A stretch of DNA of 64,000 nucleotides. Origin: Pseudeuparius sepicola (lineage: Eukaryota; Arthropoda; Insecta; Coleoptera; Anthribidae). Every line of letters begins with the position of its first letter. The first letter of the stretch is position 1. Location of the stretch: contig OY987299.1 of the NCBI GenBank assembly GCA_963920635.1, positions 129,329,373 through 129,393,372 on the forward strand, read 5' to 3'. Of the stretch, positions 45,236 through 56,926 are shown one piece after another. The notes under the pieces were generated by a model. That model worked only from the letters and a program-made list of their open reading frames with translations. It was not told the origin of the DNA and did no database searches. The translations under genes were made by a program, and so were the position numbers.

Positions 45236-46310
45236 AAATAGGTCGGCTTACGTTGGTTTTTGCGTCAAAACTTTTTTATCGGTACGGGAAAGCCCAAACT
45301 TTTTATACACCCTGTAGATCCCCACACATTTCAGAACATTTTACCTCTCTTGCACTTTTCCCTTAAAATGCACCGTTCTCACTAAAAATCGCAAAATTAA
45401 AATCTTGTCACTTTGCACCCTACCATTATTTAGTTGAGTAGGCCGTGCCTACTGGTGTGGTGCATAAGCGTCTAAGTATTACCTACAATTCAACTAATAG
45501 GACAGGGAAAATAGAATTTGACCTAGAAAAAATATTAACTGCAATTTTGTTTTACCATATCAAAGTTATAAGTAAATACGTTGGTAGAAACCAAAAATTA
45601 AACATTTTGAAAAAACGGAACCTTGAGTTACCTCAAAAAACACCTATTTTTCGTTATGAATTTCGAACAAAAATATTAACTGGATTTGTTTAGACTCTTT
45701 AGGTAAAAAACTTCCCTTGCTAACATATATTAAGAAATTAAACATTTTAAGGATATGGAAGTAACTTAGATCGACAAAGAGGGATAAAAATCGGATAATT
45801 TCTATTTCGGCAAAAGCAAAAATAGCCGCATGTACGTCAGCTGTCACTTCTCATTGGTAGGTATAGACTAGGCAAAAATTTTTTTGTTTAACTTTTTACA
45901 ATATAACTATATTGAATCATATATAGCGAAATTAAACATTTATTTACGGCGCATAGGTCAACTGTCACTTGTCAGTTCTTTAGGAAAGCAAAAATATTAA
46001 CTGGTTTTTTTTTTTTAACTTTTTACAATATAACTATATTAAATCACATATAGCGAAATTAAACATTTATTTACGGCGCATGTAGGTCAACTGTCATTTG
46101 TCATTTCAAAATACTTCCGTTACCAATTTTTGTTTAATTTCCAAAAATTTAATGACTTAGTTTCCACATAATACAAAGTTTAACGAAGAGCAGCCAGTTA
46201 ATAATTTTGCTCTCAAAGACGGCTTCAAATTTCTTTAAAATGCGATTTCCGGCGAAACAATATGTTTAATTTCAAAACAAACTGTTAATACTTGTTTTTT
46301 AAGGTAATTA
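45236..46310 (+). repeat. Intergenic DNA with 127-bp tandem repeat
   Basis: ACTTTTTACAATATAACTAT, AGCGAAATTAAACATTTATT and TACGGCGCAT...GGTCAACTGTCA occur at 45891-45985 and again 127 bp later (46018-46110). A degenerate third unit is visible at about 45790-45850 (GCATGTACGTCAGCTGTCAC). AAAATATTAACTGG recurs at 45529, 45668 and 45990. No gene seen; a CACCCTGTA word lies at 45308. Confidence 0.6.
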
Positions 46311-47406
46311 TAAATAATAAAAACGCAATTAATATTTTTGCCCAACAAAATATTGCGCAAAATGTCATTTTTACATCATTCGGATACTTGCGCAAACGTA
46401 ATCTGTTTAATTTGTCAATCTCAACTTTATATACCTTACTTACTAACAAATGCAGCTTAAAATTCGCAGTTAATATCTATGCCGTCTTTATTACAACAAG
46501 AAAATGTATCTTTCTAAAAAACGGCCACACGCCTATATTTATTTTGTATAAAAAACAATTCTGGCATTCATTTATTACCAATATTTTGTGATGGCATTAT
46601 AAAAATGCGGTTATGAATTTTGTCTAGGTTTCGTTATTTTTTACCGTAATTTCCCTGGCCTATAAAAGTAAAAGAAAATTCGTGAAATGTATTCTCAAGA
46701 TTTTATTAAGAAAAGTATGGCAATGTAAAACAGACAATGAGAACTACTACAGAATTAATGCAAATTCTCAAATATTCCACCGTTTTGTTCATCAAAACGT
46801 TCGAATCAAAAAATTGAAATTAACTCTTCCTAATATACTTACTTATTATTTTATTTTTCTTGTTGTTAATAAAGTTCTAATAAAGTTATTAAGATATCTA
46901 TGAATAAATACAAATTTGTTTTTTCATGGGTCTCTTGATCCTTACACTATATTGTATAGTCAAATTATGCAACGTGAAATACTGAGCAGGCGGGTGGAGC
47001 AAATATGTGACATATATATATCGTTGGAATCAGAAGAACCAGTAGATTTCAAAAATCCCAAAATATACAGGGTGTTCCATTTAAAAAACAAAAGTTTATA
47101 TATTTTTCTCAATTTTTCGACGTTCGTTTGTTTCATCTGTTAACAGATTCAAATGGCTCGTAAAAAATCCTATAACTTTCATATAAAAAGTTTTTTTCTA
47201 GGATCAAAAATGGAGGTTCTAGGGTGGGTTGTAAAATATACGGAAAAACCCTGTACCTCGGCACTGAAGTTCTTTTCTCGGCCAGAGGCCTCGGCAACTA
47301 AATTCCACATGAGTCACAAAAAGTTGAACTTCAGTGCCTTGGTACATAAATAACTATTTTTCATTGATATTTTCTCATTTCTTGCTCATTACTTTGGGTT
47401 TTCAAG
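46311..47406. other. Intergenic, AT-rich; isolated foldback word
   Basis: Chance frames of 65-99 residues occur without domains. TATACAGGGTGTTCCATTT at 47066 is an unpaired member of the ACAGGGTG family. The last ~45 bases before 47407 are pyrimidine-rich and end TTTTCAAG, acceptor-like. Confidence 0.4.
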
Positions 47407-47582
47407 AGAAGAAACTAAATTTTTAAAGTGGCTTAGTACTCTAGGTGTCATCGACAATAAGATTCTCTGGAAAGTCTCTATGTATGCGTGTTCTATTCAT
47501 TTCGGAACAGGAGTTTTTAATGCAACACGAAAGAACGCGAAAAGTGGCGCCCTCCCTAACCGAAGAAGCAATGGAGCAATTG
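47407..47582 (+). CDS. Candidate exon encoding the C-terminal half of a THAP domain
   Basis: The frame reads ETKFLKWLSTLGVIDNKILW, then VSMYACSIHFGTGVF, then KNAKSGALPN. The order (W, then C-S-x-H-F, then K-x-GALP) is that of a THAP zinc-coordinating DNA-binding domain from its middle to its end. It is preceded by a pyrimidine-rich acceptor (TTTTCAAG) and ends at a strong donor-like TTG-GTAAGA (47583). The reading frame is undamaged and stays open to 47752 if unspliced. The first half with C-x-x-C is not found upstream. Could be a host THAP gene exon or a young transposon remnant. Confidence 0.45.
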
Positions 47583-48281
47583 GTAAGACCACCAAAGAAA
47601 TTCATTCCGGCTCAGGGAGTAACTCATGGAGATGCGGAAAATGGAGACAAAAAATATACTTAGATAAAGAGAAAAATTATCATTTAGTGAAATGGTATGC
47701 ATTCAGAGTCATAACAATACCGTTAACAAAAAAACCGATACGGAACACCTGAGTCTTATTTATAGTGGCCTTATTAGTAAGTACATCAAATCCTAAAGAA
47801 TGTTTATTTATTAATTTATATTCCTTTCATATTTTTAAAAGTTTCTTAATGCTCAAATTTTAAAAAAGTTTATGAACATAAATACTGATGGTTTTATTCT
47901 ATGGCATACCCTATATTTCTAGAAGTGTGATTTTTATCATCTTTTGCCCATTGTATATTAGAAATTTCTTCTGTACTTAAAAAATAATGTGTTTTTAACC
48001 TCTGCAGATAGTGCGGGGTGTTGGATGGTTTTTATAGTTTATATACCTACCTACTTAGTTCCTTGATTTTAGCCAATGTGGTTGTCTCCATATTTTAATC
48101 TTATTAATGTATTTTTATTTAATTCTACGTAAGATGTACACATCTGTAAACAAGATTTTTTGTTTGACTTCCACATGGTTTCCTCACTAGGTAAGGTTGT
48201 TCCCCTTCTCATAGCTTATTTAAGTTTTAATATTTTTAATTTTTAAAATTGTTTGTGATATTATCTTCTTAATATTCTTGT
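47583..48281. other. Intergenic or intron, AT-rich
   Basis: Contains the tail of the THAP-like frame (to 47752) and AT-rich sequence without recognisable features. Confidence 0.35.
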
Positions 48282-48321
48282 AGCCCTGAAGATGATTTAG
48301 ACATAAATCGAAACGTCGGCT
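48282..48321 (+). ncRNA. Candidate hammerhead ribozyme (PLE-associated type)
   Basis: Stem I is AGCC (48282-48285) with GGCT (48318-48321). The core CTGAAGA fits CUGANGA. Stem II is GATTT/AAATC with one extra T before it and a 6-nt loop. It continues with GAAA (48310-48313) and CGTC, giving the palindromic ACGT stem III that works only as a dimer and the GTC cleavage triplet. This layout matches the small hammerhead variants known from Penelope-like elements. No RT or endonuclease is adjacent, so it would be a solo PLE terminus. The extra T weakens the case. Confidence 0.5.
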
Positions 48322-49963
48322 TTGTAAAAAAAACACCAGTGTTGTTATTTTGTCCTATCTACCGACTAAGTGTACCCATTGCGAAAAATATACCTATAAC
48401 CCGAAATGTAGAGCGCTTCGAGTACTAGCTATATATTGAAAAAAATGTTTTTGAAAATCGGCGCATCTTTCGAAAATTACGGAATTGTCTGTACTCAAAG
48501 TGCTATTTTTCAGAACCGTAATCATTTCAAGATTTTAGATAGTCCTATGTCCTATGTGAAAAATAGAAACGCGTATATTTCTTCTGTCCACGTGTTCCCT
48601 AGCAAATTCACTATGACGCACATTGGACGAACCTTCCAACTCGAATTTGCTGGCCCAATTTATCGGGCGTGAAATCCGTAAAATTTGAATATAACCGAAT
48701 GTTCTTGTTGGCGACCATATATACTACTTTTTCAACGAAAACGTCTACGTTTCAGGTCCCGAAATACGATGCACCTATCGCCGTGTAACGAGATATTTTA
48801 ATAGCAATAATTACTAGCCAAATAAAAAAATATATCAAATTTACAAGCAAAAAAAAACTAGGCGGGACCGCGGCGAGCTGCTTCACCGTTAGCTGGTGGA
48901 ATTTCCCAAACTGGCCTTCTCTCTGTTCTACTGTTCATTGTGGCACAATTACTACGAATAAAAAATATACACACTAATCGGAGGTGAGTACAATAATTAA
49001 AACCTGAAATAATTAACTTGGGCCCATAGGAAGTGGACGCCACAATTAAATATAGCTTTCTGGGGATTCATTATCATGAAGGATTCCCGTGCCGATGTTG
49101 CTAACGAGGTAGCGTATACCGTAAATGGAGGCTTAAATATGCACAAGCTGTCAAATTCGGAAGGATTGGATGAATGGCCCGCATCCCACGCTTTGAAGTT
49201 TTTCCATTTAGGAGATATATGATGGAGTTTATTTAAAACGATAATCATTAATATCTTAGGTACAACAAAAGGAAAACGTTTCGTACTCCTTCAGAAAACG
49301 CAAAATGATTATTTAATCTTGATATATCTTGACACCACGACATCCAAAAAAGGAAGACAAGCGTCCTTTTTAACCTCCATAGTAAACTTAATGTTTACCA
49401 CTTTCTTTATTGAAAATTTTCTACACTTTTTATGGCACGTGTCTAAGGTATTGTTTATTTTTATTTCTCACAGTTGGTATAGCTCTGACGTTCGAATAAT
49501 CCTTGGTCACAAATTATAAATAGTTGCGTTCAAATAAATACTCTTCGGAAGTGATCCAGTTTGGCCGATGCAACGTATTATTCCTATTATTTTCTTAAAT
49601 TTTCCATTAATCTATTAGTCAAGCTTCACTTTTGTCACTCATTTACCACTTTTCTATTCAGTTTAAGCTTTACTTTAACCTTTTTATATCACTTGTTGCA
49701 ACACTCGGTGCAGAACCAAAAATATCGATTTTCTGTTTGCCTTCCTTTTTGATAGTGTCTTTTCTGACGTCTTTATATCCTAAAAACAGTATTTAACTCC
49801 AGAATGTTTACGAATATCCGTTGACTTCGATCCAGCCAAACCAAGAGGCCACACATGAACTACAGGCGATATATTTTTATTATTATTTTTGCGTATTTTT
49901 ATTTTTTTTTGTGAAAGGTATTGCCGAATTTTTCGTAAGCTTCACTCAAACCCTCAATCAAAA
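48322..49963. other. Intergenic, no gene recognised
   Basis: A 48-residue plus frame from 49076 (MKDSRADVANEVAYTV...DEWPASHALKFFHLGDI) has a fairly protein-like composition and GTGAGT lies at 48983, but no family is recognised. 49300-49800 is AT-rich. Confidence 0.35.
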
Positions 49964-50550
49964 CATGCCAGACCGTGTCGATTATAAATATATTGCTGCG
50001 ATTTTGGAGAACCCCCAAATCACACAGAGACAAAGGACACTCTTAACTCCGCATCATTGAAAACCTCCACACTTGTATGGTTTACCAAAAATACACAAAA
50101 CTAACATTCCTATTCGACCCATTGTAAGTTCAATAAATTCACCATGTCATTCGTTAGCAAAATATTTACTTAAAATTGTTAATTCGTTAGTAGGGAACTC
50201 AAATTAATTCATCAGAAACAGTAATCATTTTTTGTAAAAAATTAGGGAACATCCATTTCCGGATCATTATATATTAGCTAGCTTTGATGTGGTTAGTCTT
50301 TTTACTAATGTCCCTGTTGACAAATCATTGAATCACAGAAAGTTAGAAAATGATCAGACTTTAGTAGAAAGGACAAATTTGGATATAGATTCAATATTAT
50401 AACTAACAATACTCTGTGTTAAAACCACTTATTTTCAACTAGGAAATGAATTTTACCAGCAGGAATTTGGAATGGCTATGGGGTCTCCTTTATCACTACC
50501 ATTCATAAGCAATTTATTTATGGAAGATTTTGAACAAAATGAGTTAACTA
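49964..50550 (+). pseudogene. Penelope-like element RT fragment, copy 2
   Basis: Across frames the RT fingers and palm are legible: HLYGLPKIHKTNIPIRPIVS, then SPCHSLAKYLLKIVN, then HYILASFDVVSLFTNVPVDK and FGMAMGSPLSLPFISNLF. GLPKIHK...RPIVS is a PLE signature, and SFDVVSLFTNVP is RT motif A. Stops and small indels break it. It ends abruptly at ENELT (50550), before YVDD, and abuts a hammerhead motif in opposite orientation. The overlap with copy 1 (from 50425) is clear. Confidence 0.85.
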
Positions 50551-50564
50551 TATATAGATATTCT

Positions 50565-50605
50565 TGTCGACGTTTCGACCTATTTATTTGGTCTTCATCA
50601 GGACA
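50565..50605 (-). ncRNA. Candidate hammerhead ribozyme (PLE-associated type)
   Basis: On the minus strand: stem I TGTC (50605-50602) with GACA (50568-50565); canonical core CTGATGA (50601-50595); stem II AGACC with GGTC closing over a 9-nt loop; GAAA; then CGTC with palindromic ACGT as stem III and cleavage after GTC. Every conserved core base is present. Small hammerheads of this form are reported from PLE termini and cleave as dimers. It lies head-on against the PLE RT fragment ending at 50550, so it belongs to a second, inverted PLE terminus. Confidence 0.7.
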
Positions 50606-51188
50606 CTACAATTTTTGAATAAATAATTATTAAAAGTTGTCAAGGATATACATAGTGACATAAATGAACACAGTAAACAAGTAAAATTTTTACTTTAACA
50701 AACAAAAAAAACTAGTACTCCTACAGTTAATATATTCCGACAGAAATGGTTAATTTTCTCAAAAAAAATAAATGCATTGGTATGATTTTTTTTTTCATGA
50801 AGATATAACTAAATAATGCCTAAACAAGCTCGCGAAAACCGCATCTCGATATTTTGTTCCTAACCTAAAATTTAGGCCAAAGAAAATTTTATACGGAAAT
50901 CCCTTAAATTTTTATTTTCTTAAACTAATTTTTCTGGAATTCCTTTTTTGTTGGTCAGATTAAAATCGCCCTTTTTGGAAATATTACAAAATATCCCTAA
51001 AAGGTAAGTAATGTTAATAACAAAATGCATATTTTTTGTTTAAATGCATATTATAATTCATTATGGGTTATGGGTATATACGAAAAAGACAATTAATAGT
51101 AGCAGGCCATGGAATTACAAAACAAATACCTAATCAAAACATAAATCATAATCCAATTGTCAATAGTTGTGAATAGTTTCGCGTTACT
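50606..51188. other. Intergenic, AT-rich
   Basis: No gene or repeat recognised. Confidence 0.4.
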
Positions 51189-51386
51189 TTGAGCAATTTT
51201 TGTGCTTACAAAATGCGTTTTACGAACGACGAAGCTGTTGATATGCTTGCAGTTTATTTTGAATGTCTTCAGAATGCCGCAGTAGCAAAAAGAGTTTACG
51301 AGGCTCGATATCCAAATCGATGGATAATTTCCCAGATACAGTACCTCGCGTTCTTAGTTGGCGACCCTGTACATCAAAATTTTTAA
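51189..51386 (+). pseudogene. DUF4817-type transposase N-terminus, truncated
   Basis: From an internal Met at 51213 the frame reads MRFTNDEAVDMLAVYFECLQ, NAAVAKRVYEARYPNRW. This is a close match to the first ~38 residues of insect DUF4817 HTH transposases (A..VY..RYPNR). It then loses similarity and runs into GACCCTGTACATC, a foldback-like terminal word. It looks like a solo 5' coding stub joined to a terminus, as in internally deleted elements. Confidence 0.7.
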
Positions 51387-53878
51387 TGAAATTAATATTT
51401 TTTTTGTATTCTCTTAGCTAATTGATAAAAAATTGACCATTAAGCCAGTCGCAAAAATTTGATTCTTAAAAGTAAGTTAATTAATACCAAACCCTTTTTA
51501 TTATGATACCTAATTACCTACAAGCTTGAAACGAAAAGTTTCCCTGACGCAGAATTCATCCGGAGGAAACTCAATGCAAAGTGATTTATAAATAAAAACA
51601 ATCCGTTGTGACGTGTTTGTATCTGGTCACAGTTTCACCACAAACTTGTTGCTACATAGGCCTTATTGACGCGTTCTTCCTCACGGGTATCCAAAAAGTC
51701 TTAATAGTTTTGGTTGGTTGCTCTTCTAAATTCCAATCCCACAGGAGGTTTTCGATGTGACCTGCCCACCTTCCACGTCAACTCCTTGCGAAACTCCATC
51801 GCACCGCGCACTTAAAAAAATCTCCTACATAATGCGCACTGCGATCGGTTAATTCGTTTGCGCAAGAGCCCGATAAATATTACTCCTTCATTAGCTCCCA
51901 TTGCCCCCATAAGCGTCCATCCTTCGTCCGATAAATCTCAATTAGCTGCTTGCGAAATCGCGCTCGCACACGAGCTTAAAAATGGCGGGTATAGGTACGT
52001 ATGTGCGCGGGGCTTCGGAATTCACACTCGCCTCCATAACTTAATAGGCCTAACTATCTTAATTAGTAAAATGTCTGCCTGTCGACAGTGCGACTCGTAA
52101 TAAAATACCGGGTGAGAAGGGGCAGTGCGGTGCCTGCGGCTCGAGAATTTCAAGGTTATTTTCGTGTATGCGAAAGATATATATTCTATACGCGATTGAA
52201 TATAAGAAATACGCCCCCTGTAGGCTCAATGCTAAACTAAGTCTATGGGCCATGCCATTTTGTTGATCCGTATATTATGTTTTCTGTTTTGTTCAAAATC
52301 AGTCAAAAAAGCTTTATTTTCTAAAGTTGACTATTATAATAATGTGGTAAATAACAACAGTTGAATACAAATGTTTAAATATTCCCGCCACGCTTGTGCC
52401 AAAAAAGAGAGAAGAGTTAAAGAAGAGTTGTTAGAAAATGAAATAAAGCAAGTAAAATGTGATTTTTATTATGCCCAAAAGGCCTCCCACAGTTATCAGA
52501 AGTGGAATTTGAACATGGTAAAGTGTTATGCAGTGTAATTACGAAGTTTTAGTGCGAGATTCGGACGAAAAACCGTCTTGATTCGATCGCCGAGATCCTA
52601 ACCTAAACATTTTTTGTTCGTTTGTTCCTGAAAACATTTTCGAGATGGAACAAGTTTCGAATCAATTTAATTTAACCAACAAAGTTCTCTATTTCGAATT
52701 CTGCTTTTAGCTCATTTTTAGTTGCCTGTTGCCTTTGCAATTACATAAATCATAAACAATAATGTTTAAACTTTATAATAACCGGTAAGTACAGTTTCCC
52801 GTGGTGTATGTCTGCCCCGATTTTTTTGAAACTTTGGCTACCCCCATATTTTCGGGGTCCCTGAACACGAATCTGACCTTAGTTTTTGGTGCTCGGGCGT
52901 AGTTTCCGAGAAAATGAATTTTTAAATTTCCTTTGACTCCTCACTTTTCATGGCCATGGACTTTGTGGTTATAATCCGGATGAATTTTTACTACATTCAG
53001 CTCAAACTGATCACCACACTATTTTGCACCTTTTGCAACATCGAAACTTCGCGGAAACCCGCGGAAAATCCGAAATTTGGAAAGATTTGTGCCGTGTTTA
53101 CGTCCGGCCCGGCCGCTGTTTTCGCCCCACAATCGGCGCGCGCCGATTGTCGGGGGGAACTTTTACCTAATAACAAACTAACTTTATGAAGACGACCACA
53201 AAATTATATAGAAGACGACAAGAACAATAAACAAGAACAAAGAACAACGCAGTGTAAACCCAAAGTGTGCCCAAAGCTAGAGGTGACAATGGCCCATATA
53301 GTTAGTTCGCACAGTGCCCGTCGGGGCGTTGGCATCTTAAATTCAGTCGCGTATAGGCTCAAAGTTTGGCACAATATGAGTTTGGCACTATAGGCCTACA
53401 CTTGTAGAAAAAGGACAAGGATCGCATTGTGATCTCCGCACAGATATAATAATTATTATCTCGGTGGTTCTCCGGAATAGGCATGTAAGCAGCGCCGTTG
53501 GGGGCATCTAGCGGCCAATAGCGAAACTATGATGGGAGAAATTGAACTTCAGACTATCGCCCATAGAGGGCGGAATTTAACGAGTCAAGAACTTTGCATT
53601 ATAGTAGCATGTAGCGGTGATTACTAGCATTCTAGTCAGTACACATGAAGCTTACAGCTTAGTCCCATGAAAACACAGTGGTGGGATATCTTCACAAAAC
53701 TATAATCACTGCTGGAAGTGAATCTTGATCTTTTAAAATTACCTATTTAGAATTTGTAAGTAATAGGCCCCAGTATAATAAGATTTGAGAATGTCTAGAA
53801 CCATGTGACTGCATTCAAATTTAACTCAAACTTTAATTTTAAGGAGCTACTTTTGTTTATAATTCCTTGATTTGTTAA
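51387..53878. other. Intergenic; single-copy-looking islands, no gene recognised
   Basis: 51720-52100 is GC-richer and has no repeat partner (GCGCTCGCACACGAGC, CGATGTGACCTGCCC). A 55-residue Lys/Glu-rich frame starts at 52371 without a recognisable family. 52790-53210 contains the 20-bp palindrome CAATCGGCGCGCGCCGATTG. 53280-53700 has several short GC-rich words but no gene. Confidence 0.35.
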
Positions 53879-54070
53879 TATACAGGGTGTGGCGCGAAGA
53901 GAGTGCATTAAAAGTATCTGGGAAACCGAACGGAATAAAAATCTGAAAATTTGTATTCTTAGGTTATCGGACCCTGCCACTTGAACTAAAATATTTTCAA
54001 CTTCCTGCAACTTCCGGTTATACCGGAAGTTGGCGGAATCTTCCTTATTTCAAATAGAATACCCTGTAAA
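53879..54070 (+). repeat. Solo ~190-bp ACAGGGTG module
   Basis: Runs from ATACAGGGTGTGGCGCG to AAATAGAATACCCTGTA. The ACTTCCGGT/ACCGGAAGT palindrome is at 54010-54030. Homologous to 15805-15992 and to the end modules of the 23889-25338 foldback, but here it stands alone, so the module may be a unit of mobility. Confidence 0.75.
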
Positions 54071-54872
54071 ATTCTTGGACCCTTAAAAAATGCCATGTCA
54101 TGTTTTTTAAACTCCTAAAACTTAGTTTTCTCTAAACACAATTTCGTAAATCAATGCCATTTGTTATTACTAGCCTATAATAGTTATAGGTATTTTGTCT
54201 GGGTTCTCCACAGTAACAAGTTTTCTGGAAGAAAAACGCGTTTTTTATAATATCAATATTATAGAATATTATTATACCTACTTAGTTGAATTAATAAATA
54301 TGATGAAAACCTCCGCCGCTGTAGAATCGTGCTCGTTCCTCCTGAAACAAAACAAGAATCATGGAATACTAAGTACCTCGGTCAGATTAATTTAATTATT
54401 AATCCACTGAGAAGTAAATCAAAATTATCACCAAATGAAGTCATATATTTTAATAGAACCCGAGCCTTTTAAGGCTCACGACGAGAGAATAGGAAGGTTC
54501 TCATGGAAAGATACTTCACGGTTTTTCTGGTATATCTTTTAATTAATCTGCAATTACGCAAATCGCAATAATGTTGTTTGTTTGTAAGCAATTTGCCGAA
54601 ATGCTAAAAACACACCAGTTGCCGCAATCAAGTGTTTAGGATTTCGTTTTTTGGCTGAGGAGATTTCACCTCAAACTATCGGAACCGTAATAGACTAAGT
54701 GCTTAACATTCTGTCAAAACTAATAAAATGCGATATCTACATTTAGCTGGAAAGCAATACAAATAACATATTAATTATAATTTATAATGAACTGCCTATT
54801 TAGTTTTTGTTGTATCCTCAATTCTGTGGATTGAAACGTTGTACCTTTTTGTGCCAACAACTTTGTAACAAT
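54071..54872. other. Intergenic, AT-rich
   Basis: No gene or repeat recognised. Confidence 0.4.
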
Positions 54873-56377
54873 ACTAAAATCGAGCAATTCTTACGCCTGG
54901 CGTAAATAAAAGCACGTGTTCGATGACGATTGGTCAATAGGCCATAAAATATCAGTGCGTCTGGCAACAGGGACATACCTACTCGACCGTAAAAGTGTAT
55001 CTACCCGGTTTTATCTTGTTGTTTTCTGCTATTTAGACATTATTAAATTTTATAAAGTCGCAAGACCCTTCTATTAAGTTTACCTTCGAAATTGAAAATA
55101 ATAATCAATTACCTTTCTTAGGTGTTTCTATACTGAAATCAGTTAGTATAGAAACTAGTGTCTATAGAAAACCAACTACTAATAGATATCTCCATTTTAA
55201 CTCCAATCATCATATTAGTGTTAAAAAAGGAGTAATTAAAAGTTTTTAAGGCAGGGCTAAAGAGATTTGTTCTAATAACACAAAATTCGAGGAGGAAATT
55301 AAACATATAAAACATGTTCTTGAGAAGAATAGTTGTTATCCTACTGAATTTATTGAGCAAGTTTTTCAGGTTTGCCAACAAAATGACAATGCTAATAGAA
55401 TTAGAGAAATAAATCTGGTGGACCGACCAGTAAATTTAATTATTCCTTATATTCCTGGACTATCAGATAAGCTTAAACGCATAGGCAATCGTTTTAATGT
55501 CAGAACAGTATTTAAAACCAAAAATACATTAAGATCGATGCTAGGTAAAACGAAACAATTTAATGAGGTACAAAGTTCAAAAAAATGCATTTATAAAATT
55601 CCTTGCGAATGTGGAAAGTTCTATGTAGGAGAGACTTGTAGACCATTTAACGTTCGTTTAAAAGAACATAAAAATTATATCAGGCAAAATCAAATTTCGA
55701 AGTCGAAAATATGTGAACACTCTTTTAGGATAGGTCCAAACCAATTCTCAAAGAAGAAGTAGGAAATAGACGAAAAATTAAAGAATCAGCATTTATTCTA
55801 GGAAATACAGACAACTGTGTTGCTGAATGTTCAGTGGAATTCAATAAAATATTATTGCCACTTATTCAAAGTGAATTAGTATAAATAATTAGATAGAACA
55901 CAGGGTACAATATCAGACAGGTGGCTAGGCTATTGTTTCTGTTGTCATGACATTTTAACCTGAAATTTATTAATCTGTCATTTCACTTTGACCTGACATG
56001 CTCTTTGAGAAAGGAGGAAGATTTATTCTCCGAAAGTTCAGGAAACCAATTTGTCGAAGATATTTTTTGAGTTACTATAGTTCAAAGTTTAGTTCATTTA
56101 CTGTTAAGAATTATTTATTAATTTTCCAGGCAACTTGAAAAAGTTGTCTTTTAACCAGTTTGGTGGCAAAAAAAAACAATTAAAATTCAATGGAACTGCC
56201 ACAAAAAATAATTTCATCGATGTTTTCAACCATTATAATTATTAAGCCAATGATTTTTTCCCGCAATATTTTGATGTAAAGAATTGAATAAACGTCGTGT
56301 CTGAAGGCGGCTCTGGCGAATATCTCAACGCACGTGCTCTTGTTTACGCCAGGCGTAAGAGTTGCTCGATTTTAATA
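54873..56377. mobile_element. Element with TTACGCC-GGCGTAA termini, split by a PLE
   Basis: The left end (54873-54918: ACTAAAATCGAGCAATTC, TTACGCCTGGCGTAA, AGCACGTG) is inverted at the right end (about 56331-56377). Without the PLE the remainder is about 350 bp and resembles 19130-19424 (CGGTTTTATCTTGTTGTTTT, GAATATCTC..GCACGTG). No coding sequence of its own. The TSD is unclear. Confidence 0.7.
55041..56194 (+). pseudogene. Penelope-like element, best-preserved copy (copy 3)
   Basis: 5'-truncated PLE starting in the RT thumb region. One frame runs from 55045 to 55762 with a single stop near 55247. Readable parts include NNQLPFLGVSILKS, VYRKPTTNRYLHFNS, NLIIPYIPGLSDKLKRIGNR, NVRTVFKTKNTLRSMLGKT and the endonuclease CIYKIPCECGKFYVGETCRP, FNVRLKEHKNYI, SKICEHSF. 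A ~27-bp deletion plus shift follows, and the C-terminal tail (SAFILGNTDNCVAECSVEFN) is in another frame. The 3' region matches copies 1 and 4. The breakpoints follow from the paralogous empty site at about 19230-19240. Confidence 0.9.
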
Positions 56378-56926
56378 GCTTTATTTGAGATGGTTTGTGT
56401 TTTTAATCTAAATATGAAAATAAGAATAATTATTCCAAAATAAACCAGGAATAAAATGATGAAACTATGAACATAACTATGCTATTACTCTACAAGCCTT
56501 AATAATTAAATAACTATTGACGGTTACTTACAAGTGATTAAACCTAACCTGAAACCAACAAATAAGGACCACCCAAAAAACGCGCCTCTCCGCTCAGCTA
56601 CCAACTGTTTCGCATTATCCTTAGTATGTTGAAAAAATAGCCCAGTAAGCAGAACCGTTGGTTCGCAAGCTCGGAATTAGATATTCGACAATTACCCATA
56701 TCCTTATCGGTCGCCTGGTATCTCCAGAAAGAAATTAGTTTAATCCGAATGCGATCTTGGCGGGACCAGTATCACGGGCGGTGTAAGGTGCAGTGGATCA
56801 GACCGGCAAGATTAAATTGTTCGTTACATTGGCCATCCACACCAAAGAATAATTCCTTGCCCATAGAACGAAAATGTTAATTTAGATAAATGACTATTTT
56901 ATCAATTTAAAGAGTTTTAGTTACGC
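56378..56926. other. Intergenic; single-copy-looking island
   Basis: 56540-56860 is of mixed composition without repeats seen elsewhere here (GGTCGCCTGGTATCTCC, GATCTTGGCGGGACCAG). No frame of note. Possibly conserved non-coding DNA. Confidence 0.35.
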
